Shown here piece after piece: positions 1 through 10,296 of a stretch of 64,000 nt of DNA. Under the pieces are notes generated by a model. That model did not search any database. It was given only the letters and a program-made list of their open reading frames with translations, and was not told the origin of the DNA. The DNA is from Streptomyces sp. CNQ-509 (GTDB taxonomy: Bacteria > Actinomycetota > Actinomycetes > Streptomycetales > Streptomycetaceae). A program made the position numbers and the translations under genes. Each line of letters starts with the position of its first letter. Position 1 is the first letter of the stretch. The stretch spans positions 6,193,447-6,257,446 of the forward strand of contig NZ_CP011492.1 of the NCBI RefSeq assembly GCF_001011035.1, given 5' to 3'.

Positions 1-1
1 C

Positions 2-646
2 CTGCAGGCCCGGCTGATGAGCCAGGCCCTGCGGAAGATCACCAGCGCGCTGAACCAGTCGAAGACCACCGCGATCTTCATCAACCAGTTGCGCGAGAAG
101 ATCGGCGTGATGTTCGGCTCGCCCGAGACCACCACCGGCGGCAAGGCGCTGAAGTTCTACGCCTCGGTGCGGCTGGACATCCGGCGCATCGAGACGCTCA
201 AGGACGGCACGGAGCCCGTCGGCAACCGCACGCGCGTGAAGGTCGTGAAGAACAAGGTCGCGCCGCCCTTCAAGCAGGCCGAGTTCGACATCCTCTACGG
301 GCAGGGCATCAGCCGCGAGGGCGGCCTGATCGACATGGGCGTGGAGCACGGCTTCATCCGCAAGTCCGGCGCCTGGTACACGCACGAGGGCGACCAGCTC
401 GGCCAGGGCAAGGAGAACGCGCGGACGTTCCTGAAGGACAACCCCGACCTGGCCGACGAGATCGAGAGGCGGATCAAGGAGAAGCTCGGCATCGGCCCGA
501 AGCAGGAGAGCCCGGAGGGCGAGCCGGGTGCGGACGCGGCCGCCGGCCCCGCCGCGCCCGCGGAGGGTGCCGCCCCCGCGGGCAAGAAGACGGTGCCGGC
601 GCCGGCCAAGACCGCGAAGGCGGCCAAGGCCGCGGCCAAGAGCTGA
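2..646 (+). CDS. recA: RecA recombinase, C-terminal part (5' end outside window)
   Basis: RecA forms ATP-dependent filaments on single-stranded DNA, drives strand exchange and triggers LexA self-cleavage. The window opens inside the gene and the frame is open from base 2. Visible are the L2 DNA-binding loop region (GVMFGSPETTTGG), the following core strands (KALKFYASVRLDIRR) and the C-terminal domain ending near KEKLGIGPKQ. An Ala/Pro/Lys-rich tail of about 50 residues follows, common in actinomycete RecA and probably disordered. The stop is followed after 3 bases by recX, so the two are almost certainly cotranscribed. The start and SOS promoter lie outside the window. Confidence 0.97.
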   Translation: MQARLMSQALRKITSALNQSKTTAIFINQLREKIGVMFGSPETTTGGKALKFYASVRLDIRRIETLKDGTEPVGNRTRVKVVKNKVAPPFKQAEFDILYGQGISREGGLIDMGVEHGFIRKSGAWYTHEGDQLGQGKENARTFLKDNPDLADEIERRIKEKLGIGPKQESPEGEPGADAAAGPAAPAEGAAPAGKKTVPAPAKTAKAAKAAAKS

Positions 647-649
647 TCC

Positions 650-1360
650 GTGGTCCGGCGCACCGACTGGCCGCTCCCGCCCCCGGACGACGGCCGCCCC
701 CCGTTCGGGGGCGGCCCGGAGGACGGGGGGTATGGGCCGGCGGGAGATCCTGACGGTTCCGGCGGACCGGGGCACCCGCGCCGGTCCGGGCGTGGCGGGG
801 CCTCCCGACGGGGGCGCTCGCGGGGCCGCGGGGAGCCGTCCGAGGACCGGGCGCGGGAGATGTCGCTCAGCCCGGAGGAACGGGCGCGGGCGATCTGCCT
901 GCGGCTGCTCACCGGGTCGCCGCGCACCCGCAAGCAGCTCGCGGACGCACTGGCCAAGCGTGACGTCGACGCCGAGGTGGCGGAGGCCGTGCTCGACCGC
1001 CTCGAAGCGGCCGGGCTGATCGACGACGCGGCGTTCGCCGGCGCCTGGGTGGAGTCCCGGCACCACGGCCGCGGTCTCGCCCGTCGCGCGCTCGCGCGCG
1101 AACTGCGCACCCGGGGCGTGGCGGCCCCGGTGGTCGACGAGGCGGTGGGCCGGCTCGACGTGCACACCGAGGAGGAGACGGCCCGCGAGCTGGTCGCCCG
1201 CAAGCTCCGCGCCACCCGCGGCCTCGATCGCGACAAGCGCATCCGCCGCCTCGCGGGCATGCTGGCCCGCCGGGGCTACGGGGAAGGGCTGGCGATCCGC
1301 GTCGTCCGTGAGGCGCTGGAGGCGGAGGGCGAGGAGGCGGAGGACCTGCTGGCGGACTGA
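650..1360 (+). CDS. recX: Regulatory protein RecX
   Basis: RecX binds RecA filaments and limits their growth and activity, damping recombination and the SOS response. The protein has 236 residues. The first 65 or so are a Gly/Arg/Pro-rich, low-complexity extension typical of streptomycete RecX. The helical RecX repeats follow from about residue 75 (ICLRLLTGSPRTRKQLADAL; LIDDAAFAGAWVESR; KLRATRGL; YGEGLAIRVVREAL). The GTG start lies 3 nt after the recA stop, which supports translational coupling. A later start inside the low-complexity stretch cannot be excluded. The family is certain from the repeat pattern and position. Confidence 0.93.
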   Translation: MVRRTDWPLPPPDDGRPPFGGGPEDGGYGPAGDPDGSGGPGHPRRSGRGGASRRGRSRGRGEPSEDRAREMSLSPEERARAICLRLLTGSPRTRKQLADALAKRDVDAEVAEAVLDRLEAAGLIDDAAFAGAWVESRHHGRGLARRALARELRTRGVAAPVVDEAVGRLDVHTEEETARELVARKLRATRGLDRDKRIRRLAGMLARRGYGEGLAIRVVREALEAEGEEAEDLLAD

Positions 1361-1770
1361 GCTGCACGGGGCCGATGGCGCCGGGGTGCCCCGGCGCGGC
1401 GTCCAAGACGGCCCTCGCGCGGGCCGCGTTGCCGGGCTCAGCGTCGGAGACGGCCCTCGGCGGGCGAGCTGCCCCTGCGTACGAGCACCGGACGCCACAG
1501 GAGGAGAGCCGGGCAGGAGGGGGGCTCTGTGCTGCCGTCAGTGCCTGGCCCGGCAGACCTGAGCGGGCCGGAGTCGTACGGACCCCGGTGCGGGCCGGGG
1601 GCGGTGTCCTCGCCGCCCGTACCCGCCGCGCGTACCTGTGCCGTACGCGAGGCCGTGCCTCCGCCGTGCGCGCGTGTCCGGCCGCCGCCGCGGCCGGTTC
1701 GCGACACTCCGCGCCGCGCGAGGCGGCGGCCCGGGGGCCAGGTCCCGGGCCGGATATGCCGTGCCGGGTG
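1361..1770. other. Gene-free GC-rich stretch between recX and lexA
   Basis: Convergent spacer of 410 bp. Open frames cross it on both strands, but their translations are runs of Arg, Gly, Pro and Ala without domain-like sequence, so I call no gene. The lexA stop codon lies inside a short inverted repeat (GCCGGGT-N5-ACCCGGC, about 1763-1781), which could help termination. Nothing else is recognisable. Confidence 0.5.
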
Positions 1771-2562
1771 TCAGACCCGGCGGAGGACCGCGACGACCTT
1801 GCCGAGGATCGTCGCCTCGTCGCCCGGAATCGGCTGGTACGCCGCGTTGTGCGGGAGCAGCCACACGTGGCCGTCCTCGCGCTTGAAGCGCTTGACCGTG
1901 GCCTCGCCGTCCAGCATCGCGGCGACGATGTCGCCGTTCTCGGCGACCGGCTGGCGGCGCACCGCGACCCAGTCCCCGTCGCAGATCGCCGCGTCGATCA
2001 TTGAGTCGCCGACGACCTTCAGCACGAAGAGCTCACCGTCGCCGACGAGCTGCCGGGGCAGTGGGAACACGTCCTCGACCGACTCCTCGGCGAGGATCGG
2101 GCCACCGGCGGCGATCCGGCCGACCAGCGGCACGTACGACGCGGCGGGCTTGCCCGTGGTGTCGGTGGCCGCCTGGGTGGTGGGCGTGTCGGCGCCGCGC
2201 ACCTCGTACGCCCGCGGCCGGTGCGGGTCCCGGCGCAGGAAGCCCTTCCGCTCCAGGGCCATGAGCTGGTGCGCGACGGACGAGGTGGACGAGAGGCCGA
2301 CCGCCTGGCCGATCTCGCGCATCGACGGCGGGTAGCCGCGGCGCTGCACCGAGTCGCGAATGACCTCGATGACCCGGCGCTGCCGCTCGGTCAGGCCCGA
2401 GCTGTCGGCCCTGATACCCGGCGGACGCCCGGGCATGGAGCGCTTGGGTGGCTGCGCCTCGCCCTCACGGCCGTCCCCGGAAGGCGGCGTGAGCTGCGAC
2501 TCTGCTGCCTGCTGGGGCCGTTCGTGGGCGGCGATGGCTGTGGTGTCTGCGGTAGTGGTCAC
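1771..2562 (-). CDS. lexA: SOS repressor LexA
   Basis: LexA represses DNA-damage genes and self-cleaves when RecA filaments form. The 263-residue protein has an N-terminal winged HTH (about residues 57-120, LTERQRRVIEVIRDSVQ...GLSSTSSVAHQL). The S24-type latent protease has its cleavage site at Ala152-Gly153 (RIAAGGP), nucleophile Ser187 (VVGDSMID) and general base Lys224 (ATVKRF). I chose the GTG at 2562 because a purine-rich GAGAGGGG lies about 10 nt upstream. Starts further upstream would run the coding sequence into the LexA box. The 56-residue extension before the HTH is hydrophilic. It is probably autoregulated through the LexA box about 70 bp upstream. Confidence 0.97.
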   Translation of the reverse strand: MTTTADTTAIAAHERPQQAAESQLTPPSGDGREGEAQPPKRSMPGRPPGIRADSSGLTERQRRVIEVIRDSVQRRGYPPSMREIGQAVGLSSTSSVAHQLMALERKGFLRRDPHRPRAYEVRGADTPTTQAATDTTGKPAASYVPLVGRIAAGGPILAEESVEDVFPLPRQLVGDGELFVLKVVGDSMIDAAICDGDWVAVRRQPVAENGDIVAAMLDGEATVKRFKREDGHVWLLPHNAAYQPIPGDEATILGKVVAVLRRV

Positions 2563-2633
2563 GTCGGCGGGCCCCTCTCGAGACGGGTCTCTCTCTCGTA
2601 GGACCAACGGTAGTTGCTTTCGAAAGGTTGCGC

Positions 2634-2647
2634 CAAACACACGTTCG
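2634..2647 (-). promoter_or_regulatory. LexA (SOS) box in front of lexA
   Basis: On the minus strand the site reads CGAACGTGTGTTTG. This fits the Gram-positive/actinobacterial LexA operator CGAAC-N4-GTTYG, with one departure from perfect symmetry. It lies 72 bp upstream of the lexA start, the position expected for autoregulation. Confidence 0.88.
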
Positions 2648-2773
2648 AGTGAAAAACTTCGGTTTCACTTCCGTGATCCATCAACTGGGTGTAAAGCGCT
2701 GGCCTGATGGCTGAGCGCCGCCTGCCGCCCGCCCCGCGCCGGCCTGCCGCCGCGCGGGTGTGCCGGGTGCCGC

Positions 2774-2817
2774 CCCGTCGGCGCGGGGGTGCCGTCCCGT
2801 CGGCGCGGGGGTGCCGT
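2774..2817. repeat. Two perfect 22-bp tandem repeats
   Basis: The unit beginning CCCGTCGGCGCGGG occurs twice without mismatch (2774-2795 and 2796-2817), with a degenerate partial copy before it. It lies in the gene-free stretch 2648-2957 between the divergent lexA and nrdR promoters. No gene is visible there and the function is unknown. Replication slippage in GC-rich DNA is a sufficient explanation. Confidence 0.8.
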
Positions 2818-2957
2818 CCAGCTTGTCACCCCCGCCCCACCCGCGTCGCGGTCCGCGCGCTCACGTAGGCTGCCGATGTCGCGCGCGGTGCCCTGTCCCG
2901 CGCCCCGCCCGATCTCGTGGCGCGGCAACACGCTCTCCGCATCTCAATGGCAGCCAA

Positions 2958-3005
2958 ACCCCAGATCTAGTGGTTAGATGGGTGTCAGCAGCCCACAAGT
3001 TGTGG
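2958..3005 (+). promoter_or_regulatory. Tandem NrdR boxes upstream of nrdR-nrdJ
   Basis: Two 16-bp elements are seen: 2958-2973 (ACCCCAGATCTAGTGG) and 2990-3005 (AGCCCACAAGTTGTGG). Both approximate the NrdR-box consensus acACwAtATaTwGTgt, and the right half-site TwGTGG is best kept. Their starts are 32 bp apart, about three helical turns, so both lie on one face of the DNA as expected for cooperative NrdR binding. They sit 110-160 bp before nrdR and imply autoregulation plus control of nrdJ. Confidence 0.8.
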
Positions 3006-3117
3006 TCCCCCTTCCTCTCAGCGGAAGGGCATCCCATATGATTGAGGTCTGCTCCGGCGGGCCGCGGGGGGCCGCCGGACCGACGTGCCGTGCGCGAGAA
3101 GGGGAGGGTGGAGAACG

Positions 3118-3711
3118 ATGCACTGCCCCTTCTGCAGGCACCCCGACAGCCGGGTCGTCGACAGCCGCACGACCGACGACGGCGCAGCGATCCGCCGCCG
3201 CCGGCAGTGCCCCGACTGCTCGCGCCGCTTCACCACGGTGGAGACCGCGTCCCTGATGGTCATCAAGCGCAGCGGGGTCACCGAGCCCTTCAGCCGCGCC
3301 AAGGTGATCACGGGCGTCCGCAAGGCCTGCCAGGGCCGCCCCGTCACCGAAGACGCGCTGGCCCAGCTCGGCCAGCGGGTCGAGGAGGCGATCCGGGCCA
3401 CCGGCAGCGCCGAGGTCTCCAGCCACGACGTCGGGCTCGCCATACTGGGCCCGCTGCAGGATCTCGATCTCGTCGCCTACCTGCGCTTCGCCTCGGTCTA
3501 CCGCGCCTTCGACTCCCTCGAGGACTTCGACGACGCGATCACGCAGTTGCGGACCGCGGACAGGCCCCCCGCCGACAGCGGCGGCCCCGACGGACAGGAC
3601 GACCAGGCCCCACCTCCCGCGCCGGGCGACCCCGGCGCGCCCGGCCCCGGCCGCAGTCCGGGCCGCGGCGAGGCCCCCGGAGTCCCGTCACCCGGCAGAG
3701 CGGCCGGCTGA
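3118..3711 (+). CDS. nrdR: Transcriptional repressor NrdR
   Basis: NrdR is a zinc- and nucleotide-sensing repressor of ribonucleotide reductase genes. The zinc ribbon has Cys3, Cys6, Cys31 and Cys34 (MHCPFC...RRQCPDC). The ATP-cone domain follows (about residues 46-136, VIKRSGVTEPFSRAKVITGVRKA). The ATG at 3118 puts MHCPFC at the N-terminus as in all NrdR proteins, and GGGGAGGG lies a little upstream. At 197 residues it is longer than the usual 150-180. The excess is a Pro/Gly/Asp-rich tail from about residue 150, probably disordered. It is followed 148 nt later by nrdJ. Confidence 0.97.
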   Translation: MHCPFCRHPDSRVVDSRTTDDGAAIRRRRQCPDCSRRFTTVETASLMVIKRSGVTEPFSRAKVITGVRKACQGRPVTEDALAQLGQRVEEAIRATGSAEVSSHDVGLAILGPLQDLDLVAYLRFASVYRAFDSLEDFDDAITQLRTADRPPADSGGPDGQDDQAPPPAPGDPGAPGPGRSPGRGEAPGVPSPGRAAG

Positions 3712-3859
3712 CGCCCACCGCGGGCCACCCGTCATCCACACCCGGCCGGTGCGCGGCGCAGCGCGCCGTCCGCCTGCGGAACAAGCAGATCAAGAACAGG
3801 AACCGTGCCCGGGAAGATGCGGGCACATCAGGGCGTTCACGCCCGTATAGGGAGGCGGC

Positions 3860-6739
<2,880 letters not shown>

Positions 6740-6782
6740 CGGGCCGGGTCCGGTGACCCGCCCACGTAGCTGACCGCACGTC

Positions 6783-6817
6783 CCGGAGGGGACCGGCCAC
6801 CGGCCGGTCCCCTCCGG
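6783..6817. terminator. Perfect 16-bp hairpin after nrdJ
   Basis: A 16-bp perfect stem (CCGGAGGGGACCGGCC paired with its complement at 6802-6817) closes on a 3-nt loop. It lies between convergent nrdJ and the LysR gene. There is no long T tract, as is usual for streptomycete terminators. It can serve both strands. Confidence 0.8.
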
Positions 6818-6887
6818 CGCCTTTCGGAGCATGCCGGACACGTCCGGGTGAAGTCCTGGGCAGCGTGCCGACGGCTGTTCCCGGGTG

Positions 6888-7787
6888 TCAGTCCTCCGTC
6901 GCGCTCGCCGCCCGGTGCAGGTACGGGAGGAAGCCCCGGACCGACGGCGGGTGCGCGGTGTGGGGGGTGGCCGTGTGCACCGTGCGGGTGGGGGCGTCCT
7001 CGGGGTGGAGGGGAGCGAGGGTGACGCCTGCGGGGAGGGCTCCCGCGGCGAGGGCGGGGACGAGCGTGAGGCCCAGGCCGGCCGCGACGAAGCCGAACTT
7101 CGCCGTCCACTCGCGGGCGACGTAGTCGATACGGGGCCGGAAGCCCTGCCGCAGGCAGGCGCTGATCAGCGTCTCCTCCGGCGTCTGGCTGCCCGCGACC
7201 CAGCTCTCGCCGGCCAGGTCCGCAAGCCGCAGCGGGCGGGTGCTCCCCGCCAGCCGGTGACCGGCGGGCAGCGCGACGAGCACCGGGTCGTCGAGCAGGT
7301 GCGCCAGTTCCACCCCGTCGTACGCGGCCACCTGCTCCGGGTAGCCCGACACCAGTGCCAGGTCCAGCCCGCCGGCCGCCAGCGCGGCGACGTGGTCGCG
7401 GCTGTAACCCTCGACGTGCGTCACGCACACGCCCGGGTGGTCGGCGGCGAAGGCCGCCAGCGCGCGGGGTACGAGGGAGGCGTCCGCGGTGGCGAAGGAG
7501 CCGAGCCGCAGCCGCCCGGCCGCCAGCCGGTCCAGGGCGGCGAGGTCGCGGCGGGCGTCGGCGAGGCGGTCGAGGGCCGCCCCGGCGTGGCCGAGGGCGT
7601 GGCGGCCCTGCTCGGTGAGGCGTACGCCGCGGGGCAGCCGGTCGAAGAGCGGCGCGCCGAACTCCGCTTCCAGCGCGGCGATCTGCCGGGACACCGCGGA
7701 CTGCGTGAAGCCCAGTTCGGCGCCCGCGGCGGTGAAGGAGCCGTGGCGGGCGACGGCCCGGAAGACCTCCAGCCAGGCGGTGTCCAT
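6888..7787 (-). CDS. LysR-family transcriptional regulator
   Basis: A 299-residue LTTR with an N-terminal winged HTH (MDTAWLEVFRAVARHGSFTAAGAELGFTQSAVSRQIAALE) and a periplasmic-binding-protein-like effector domain (about residues 90-290). The ATG at 7787 gives the canonical LTTR N-terminus; a longer frame exists but adds an atypical leader. It is divergent from a RidA-type gene with 102 bp between the starts. This is the usual LTTR arrangement, and it suggests control of that gene and of itself. The effector is unknown. A RidA partner hints at amino-acid or imine metabolism, which is inference only. Confidence 0.93.
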   Translation of the reverse strand: MDTAWLEVFRAVARHGSFTAAGAELGFTQSAVSRQIAALEAEFGAPLFDRLPRGVRLTEQGRHALGHAGAALDRLADARRDLAALDRLAAGRLRLGSFATADASLVPRALAAFAADHPGVCVTHVEGYSRDHVAALAAGGLDLALVSGYPEQVAAYDGVELAHLLDDPVLVALPAGHRLAGSTRPLRLADLAGESWVAGSQTPEETLISACLRQGFRPRIDYVAREWTAKFGFVAAGLGLTLVPALAAGALPAGVTLAPLHPEDAPTRTVHTATPHTAHPPSVRGFLPYLHRAASATED

Positions 7788-7824
7788 ACAGCGGCTCCCG
7801 GGGTCCGACGAGGCATGCGGTCTC

Positions 7825-7841
7825 CGCATCGTATGCATGCG
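7825..7841. promoter_or_regulatory. Candidate LysR operator
   Basis: The inverted repeat CGCAT-N7-ATGCG (7825-7841) is centred between the divergent LysR and RidA starts. It is the only clear dyad there, with an interrupted arrangement like LTTR recognition sites (T-N11-A type, imperfect here). Confidence 0.5.
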
Positions 7842-7889
7842 AGACATTCGTTGGTCAGATGGGTGGGCGCCCGCCTAGCGTTTCGGCAC

Positions 7890-8312
7890 ATGACGCTGCA
7901 GAAGACCTTCGACGACCCCGCCGCCGTCCCGCCGCCCGCGGGCAACTTCTCCCACGTCGTACGCCTCGGCCTCGGCGGCGGCGACGCCCTGCTGTTCGTC
8001 TCCGGGCAGGTCGCGCTGGACGCCGACGGGCGGGTCGTCGGCCCCGGGGACATGCGCGTGCAGGCCCGGCACGTGATGGAGAGCCTGGCGGCGATCCTCG
8101 CCGCCCACGGCGGCACCCTCGCGGACGTCGTGAACATCCGCTCGTTCGTCACCGATATGGGCCTGCTCTCCGCGTACGCGGAGGTGCGGCGCGGGTACTT
8201 CCCCGGCCCGCCGCCGTCCAGCACCACGGTCGAGGTCTCCCGGCTCTTCCGGGACGGCGCGCTGCTGGAAGTGGAGATCGTCGCGGCGGTGACCGGCGGC
8301 CAGGGGGCGTGA
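7890..8312 (+). CDS. RidA/YjgF family protein
   Basis: RidA-family proteins hydrolyse reactive enamine/imine intermediates from PLP enzymes; relatives have other deaminase-like roles. The 140-residue sequence shows the family core: LLFVSGQVALDADGRVV, the helix QARHVMESLAAILAAHG, then DVVNIRSFVTDM and the C-terminal strand LLEVEIVAAV. The usual C-terminal Arg of RidA proper (PxARxxV) is replaced by PSSTTVEVSRLF, so it may belong to another YjgF subgroup. It starts with ATG 102 bp from the divergent LysR gene, its likely regulator. Confidence 0.85.
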   Translation: MTLQKTFDDPAAVPPPAGNFSHVVRLGLGGGDALLFVSGQVALDADGRVVGPGDMRVQARHVMESLAAILAAHGGTLADVVNIRSFVTDMGLLSAYAEVRRGYFPGPPPSSTTVEVSRLFRDGALLEVEIVAAVTGGQGA

Positions 8313-8353
8313 ACTGCCCCTCGCACGCCGGTGATCGCCGCTGAACCAGGCCG

Positions 8354-8359
8354 TACGAT
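8354..8359 (+). promoter_or_regulatory. -10-like TACGAT, candidate leaderless promoter
   Basis: TACGAT lies 6 nt before the GTG at 8366. A -35-like GTGATC lies 17 nt further upstream. No Shine-Dalgarno sequence is present. Confidence 0.5.
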
Positions 8360-8365
8360 AGCGCG

Positions 8366-8971
8366 GTGCTGGTCAAGTGGATTCGCTGTACCGTGGTGGA
8401 CCGCCGGGGTTTCGAGCGGGGGCAGCGGAAGTGGGCGGGGCTGCCCGGCGAACCGGGCTTTCTCGGACAGGGCGGGGGCTGGAGCCGGGCGCGCGAGGGC
8501 GTGGTGCACCTCATTGCCTTCTGGGAGAGCCGGGCGCTGTACGACTCCTTCATGGCCCGCTCGCACGACCGGCTCGCCGCTGCCCAGCTCGGCACGTTCC
8601 GGGACATGCGGGTGCGGCTCTTCGAGTACCGGATGGACGTAAAGATGGGCTTCGAGCCCCGGTTCGAGGGCGCGGACGTGATGCGGCTCGCGCACTGCCG
8701 GGTGCACGAGGACCGCGTGGAGCACTTCACGCTCATGCAGGAGAAGGTGTGGAACCCGGCGATGGCGGGGTCGCCGGGGATGCTGCGGGGGGTGCTGGGG
8801 CAGTCGGGGGAGGGCGAGTTCCTGGTGCTGTCGCTGTGGTGGGCGAAGGCGGAACACGGCAAGTACCGCGAGGAGCGGGTGGAGCGGCTGGCGCTGCGCG
8901 CGCAGACCGCGGCGGACGTGGCGGCGCTGGCGGGGGACGTGGTGGATCTCGTGGAGTCCTGGACCGTCTGA
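8366..8971 (+). CDS. YdbC/DUF4937-type antibiotic biosynthesis monooxygenase-like protein
   Basis: A 201-residue protein with two similar ferredoxin-like halves. The first is MLVKWIRCTVVDR...FLGQGGGWS...VHLIAFWESRALYDSFM; the second is MRLAHCRVHEDRVEHFTLMQEKVW...FLVLSLWWAKAEHGKY. This resembles the streptomycete YdbC/DUF4937 family, whose members have no established reaction. The GTG start is preceded only by a -10-like hexamer, suggesting a leaderless mRNA. A gene follows on the same strand after about 30 bp but appears to have its own promoter. Function unknown. Confidence 0.75.
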   Translation: MLVKWIRCTVVDRRGFERGQRKWAGLPGEPGFLGQGGGWSRAREGVVHLIAFWESRALYDSFMARSHDRLAAAQLGTFRDMRVRLFEYRMDVKMGFEPRFEGADVMRLAHCRVHEDRVEHFTLMQEKVWNPAMAGSPGMLRGVLGQSGEGEFLVLSLWWAKAEHGKYREERVERLALRAQTAADVAALAGDVVDLVESWTV

Positions 8972-8987
8972 CCGGATGCCCGGCCGC

Positions 8988-8993
8988 TACGCT
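8988..8993 (+). promoter_or_regulatory. -10-like TACGCT before the ADP-ribosylglycohydrolase gene
   Basis: TACGCT ends 9 nt before the ATG at 9003, with no ribosome binding site between. This placement is one reason for preferring the 9003 start over the ATG at 8976. Confidence 0.45.
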
Positions 8994-9002
8994 GTGCGCG
9001 AC

Positions 9003-10073
9003 ATGACACCGGATCCCGCTTCCGCCCCGCCGCCGGACCCGTCCCAGGCTCCGGGCACCGCCCAGGAACCGGCCCCGGACACGGCCGTAGCGGCCGGCCA
9101 CGGCCGGGGCGCTCGCGTACCCGAAGGCGCGGGCGCGCGGATGCCCGACGCACCCCTCGTACGCGCCCTCGCGAGCCTGCGCGGGCTGGCCGTCGGCGAC
9201 GCGCTGGGCGCCCGGTACTCCGAGCCCGGCAGCTTTCCCCTCCTGGCCCGCCGTGAGCTGCCGCCCGCGCCGTGGCGGTGGACGGACGACACGGAGATGG
9301 CGGCGTCGGTGGTGGCGGTGCTCGCCGCGCACGGCCGCGTCGAACAGGACGCGCTGGCGGCCTCGTTCGCCGGGCGGCAGAACGCCGGCGGCCCCCGCGG
9401 CTACGGGCGCACGGTGAACCGGATTCTGCGGCAGGTGCGCGACGGCGGGGACTGGCGCCGGCTCGCCGCCGCCCTCTTCGACGGCCAGGGCTCCTGGGGC
9501 AACGGCGCGGCGATGCGGGTGGCGCCGCTGGGCGCCTGGTACGCGGGGGACGTCCAGGAGGCGGTACGGCAGGCGGAGATCTCCTCGTACGTCACCCACC
9601 AGCACCGCGAGGCCGTCACCGGCTGCATGGCGGTGGCCGCGGCGGCGGCGCTGGCCGCCGATCCGCCCGGCGACGCCGCGGCGCGCCCGGGGGACACCTC
9701 CGGGCCCGATGGTGCCGCCCTGCTCGACCAGGTGATCGCGCTCGTGCCGCGCAGCGCCGTCGCCCAAGGGCTGCGCCGGGCACGGGACATGCTCGACTAC
9801 GACGACGTCGCCACCGTCGCGGCCGTGCTGGGCAACGGGCGTCGCAGCACCGCGCACGACACCGTGCCGTTCGCCCTGTGGTCGGCCGCCCGGCACCTCG
9901 GCGACTTCGCGGGTGCCTTCTGGGCCACGGTTCAGGCCGGCGGGGACGTGGACACCACGTGCGCGATCGTCGGCGGAGTGCTCGCGGGCGCGGCGGCGGG
10001 GGCGCCGCCGGCGGAGTGGGTACGGCACGTGGAGCCGCTGCCGGAGTGGGTTCCCGCGGCCACGGACTCCTGA
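9003..10073 (+). CDS. ADP-ribosylglycohydrolase family protein
   Basis: Family members remove ADP-ribose from proteins, nucleic acids or small molecules using a binuclear Mg2+ centre. Both metal-binding signatures are present: WTDDTEMA near the N-terminus and GGDVDTTCAIVGG near the C-terminus, plus the opening helix LRGLAVGDALGARY. This predicts an active enzyme. The 356-residue length fits, but the first 45 or so residues are Pro/Ala-rich and precede the fold, so the real start could be later (MPDAPLV) or 27 bp earlier. No toxin ADP-ribosyltransferase is adjacent, so the substrate is open. Confidence 0.9.
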   Translation: MTPDPASAPPPDPSQAPGTAQEPAPDTAVAAGHGRGARVPEGAGARMPDAPLVRALASLRGLAVGDALGARYSEPGSFPLLARRELPPAPWRWTDDTEMAASVVAVLAAHGRVEQDALAASFAGRQNAGGPRGYGRTVNRILRQVRDGGDWRRLAAALFDGQGSWGNGAAMRVAPLGAWYAGDVQEAVRQAEISSYVTHQHREAVTGCMAVAAAAALAADPPGDAAARPGDTSGPDGAALLDQVIALVPRSAVAQGLRRARDMLDYDDVATVAAVLGNGRRSTAHDTVPFALWSAARHLGDFAGAFWATVQAGGDVDTTCAIVGGVLAGAAAGAPPAEWVRHVEPLPEWVPAATDS

Positions 10074-10131
10074 CAGACCCGGGCCGCGGACGGTCCCTGG
10101 CGGACGGCAGCACGCAGACGCCGGGTACGCG

Positions 10132-10230
10132 GCCGTACGCACCGAAGCCCTGCTCCGCACCCGCCCCGCTCCCTACGGACCGACGCCGCGGCGTACGCAC
10201 CGATGCCACGCGCCGTACGTGACCGAAGGG
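10132..10230. repeat. Three imperfect copies of a GCCGTACGCACCGA motif
   Basis: Related 17-18 bp elements occur at 10132-10149, 10191-10207 and 10212-10229 (core CGTACG-CACCGA-GCC, the last more diverged). They lie in the otherwise gene-free 220 bp between convergent genes. Function is unknown. Confidence 0.45.
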
Positions 10231-10258
10231 AGCCGCACCCGGTGACCCCGCCCCGCCA

Positions 10259-10296
10259 CTGACGCGGCCACCGGAGTCCGGTTGCGCCCGCGTCAG
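10259..10296. terminator. Bidirectional hairpin between ADP-ribosylglycohydrolase and efflux genes
   Basis: Arms CTGACGCGG and CCGCGTCAG (9 bp, perfect) enclose a 20-nt loop with its own small CCGG stem. The right arm overlaps the stop codon of the minus-strand transporter. Placement between convergent genes supports a shared terminator. Confidence 0.55.

Noticed and set aside
1375..2335. Plus-strand frames across the recX-lexA spacer and lexA
   Set aside because: They run through the lexA coding region in the wrong strand and have Arg/Pro-rich, domain-free translations.
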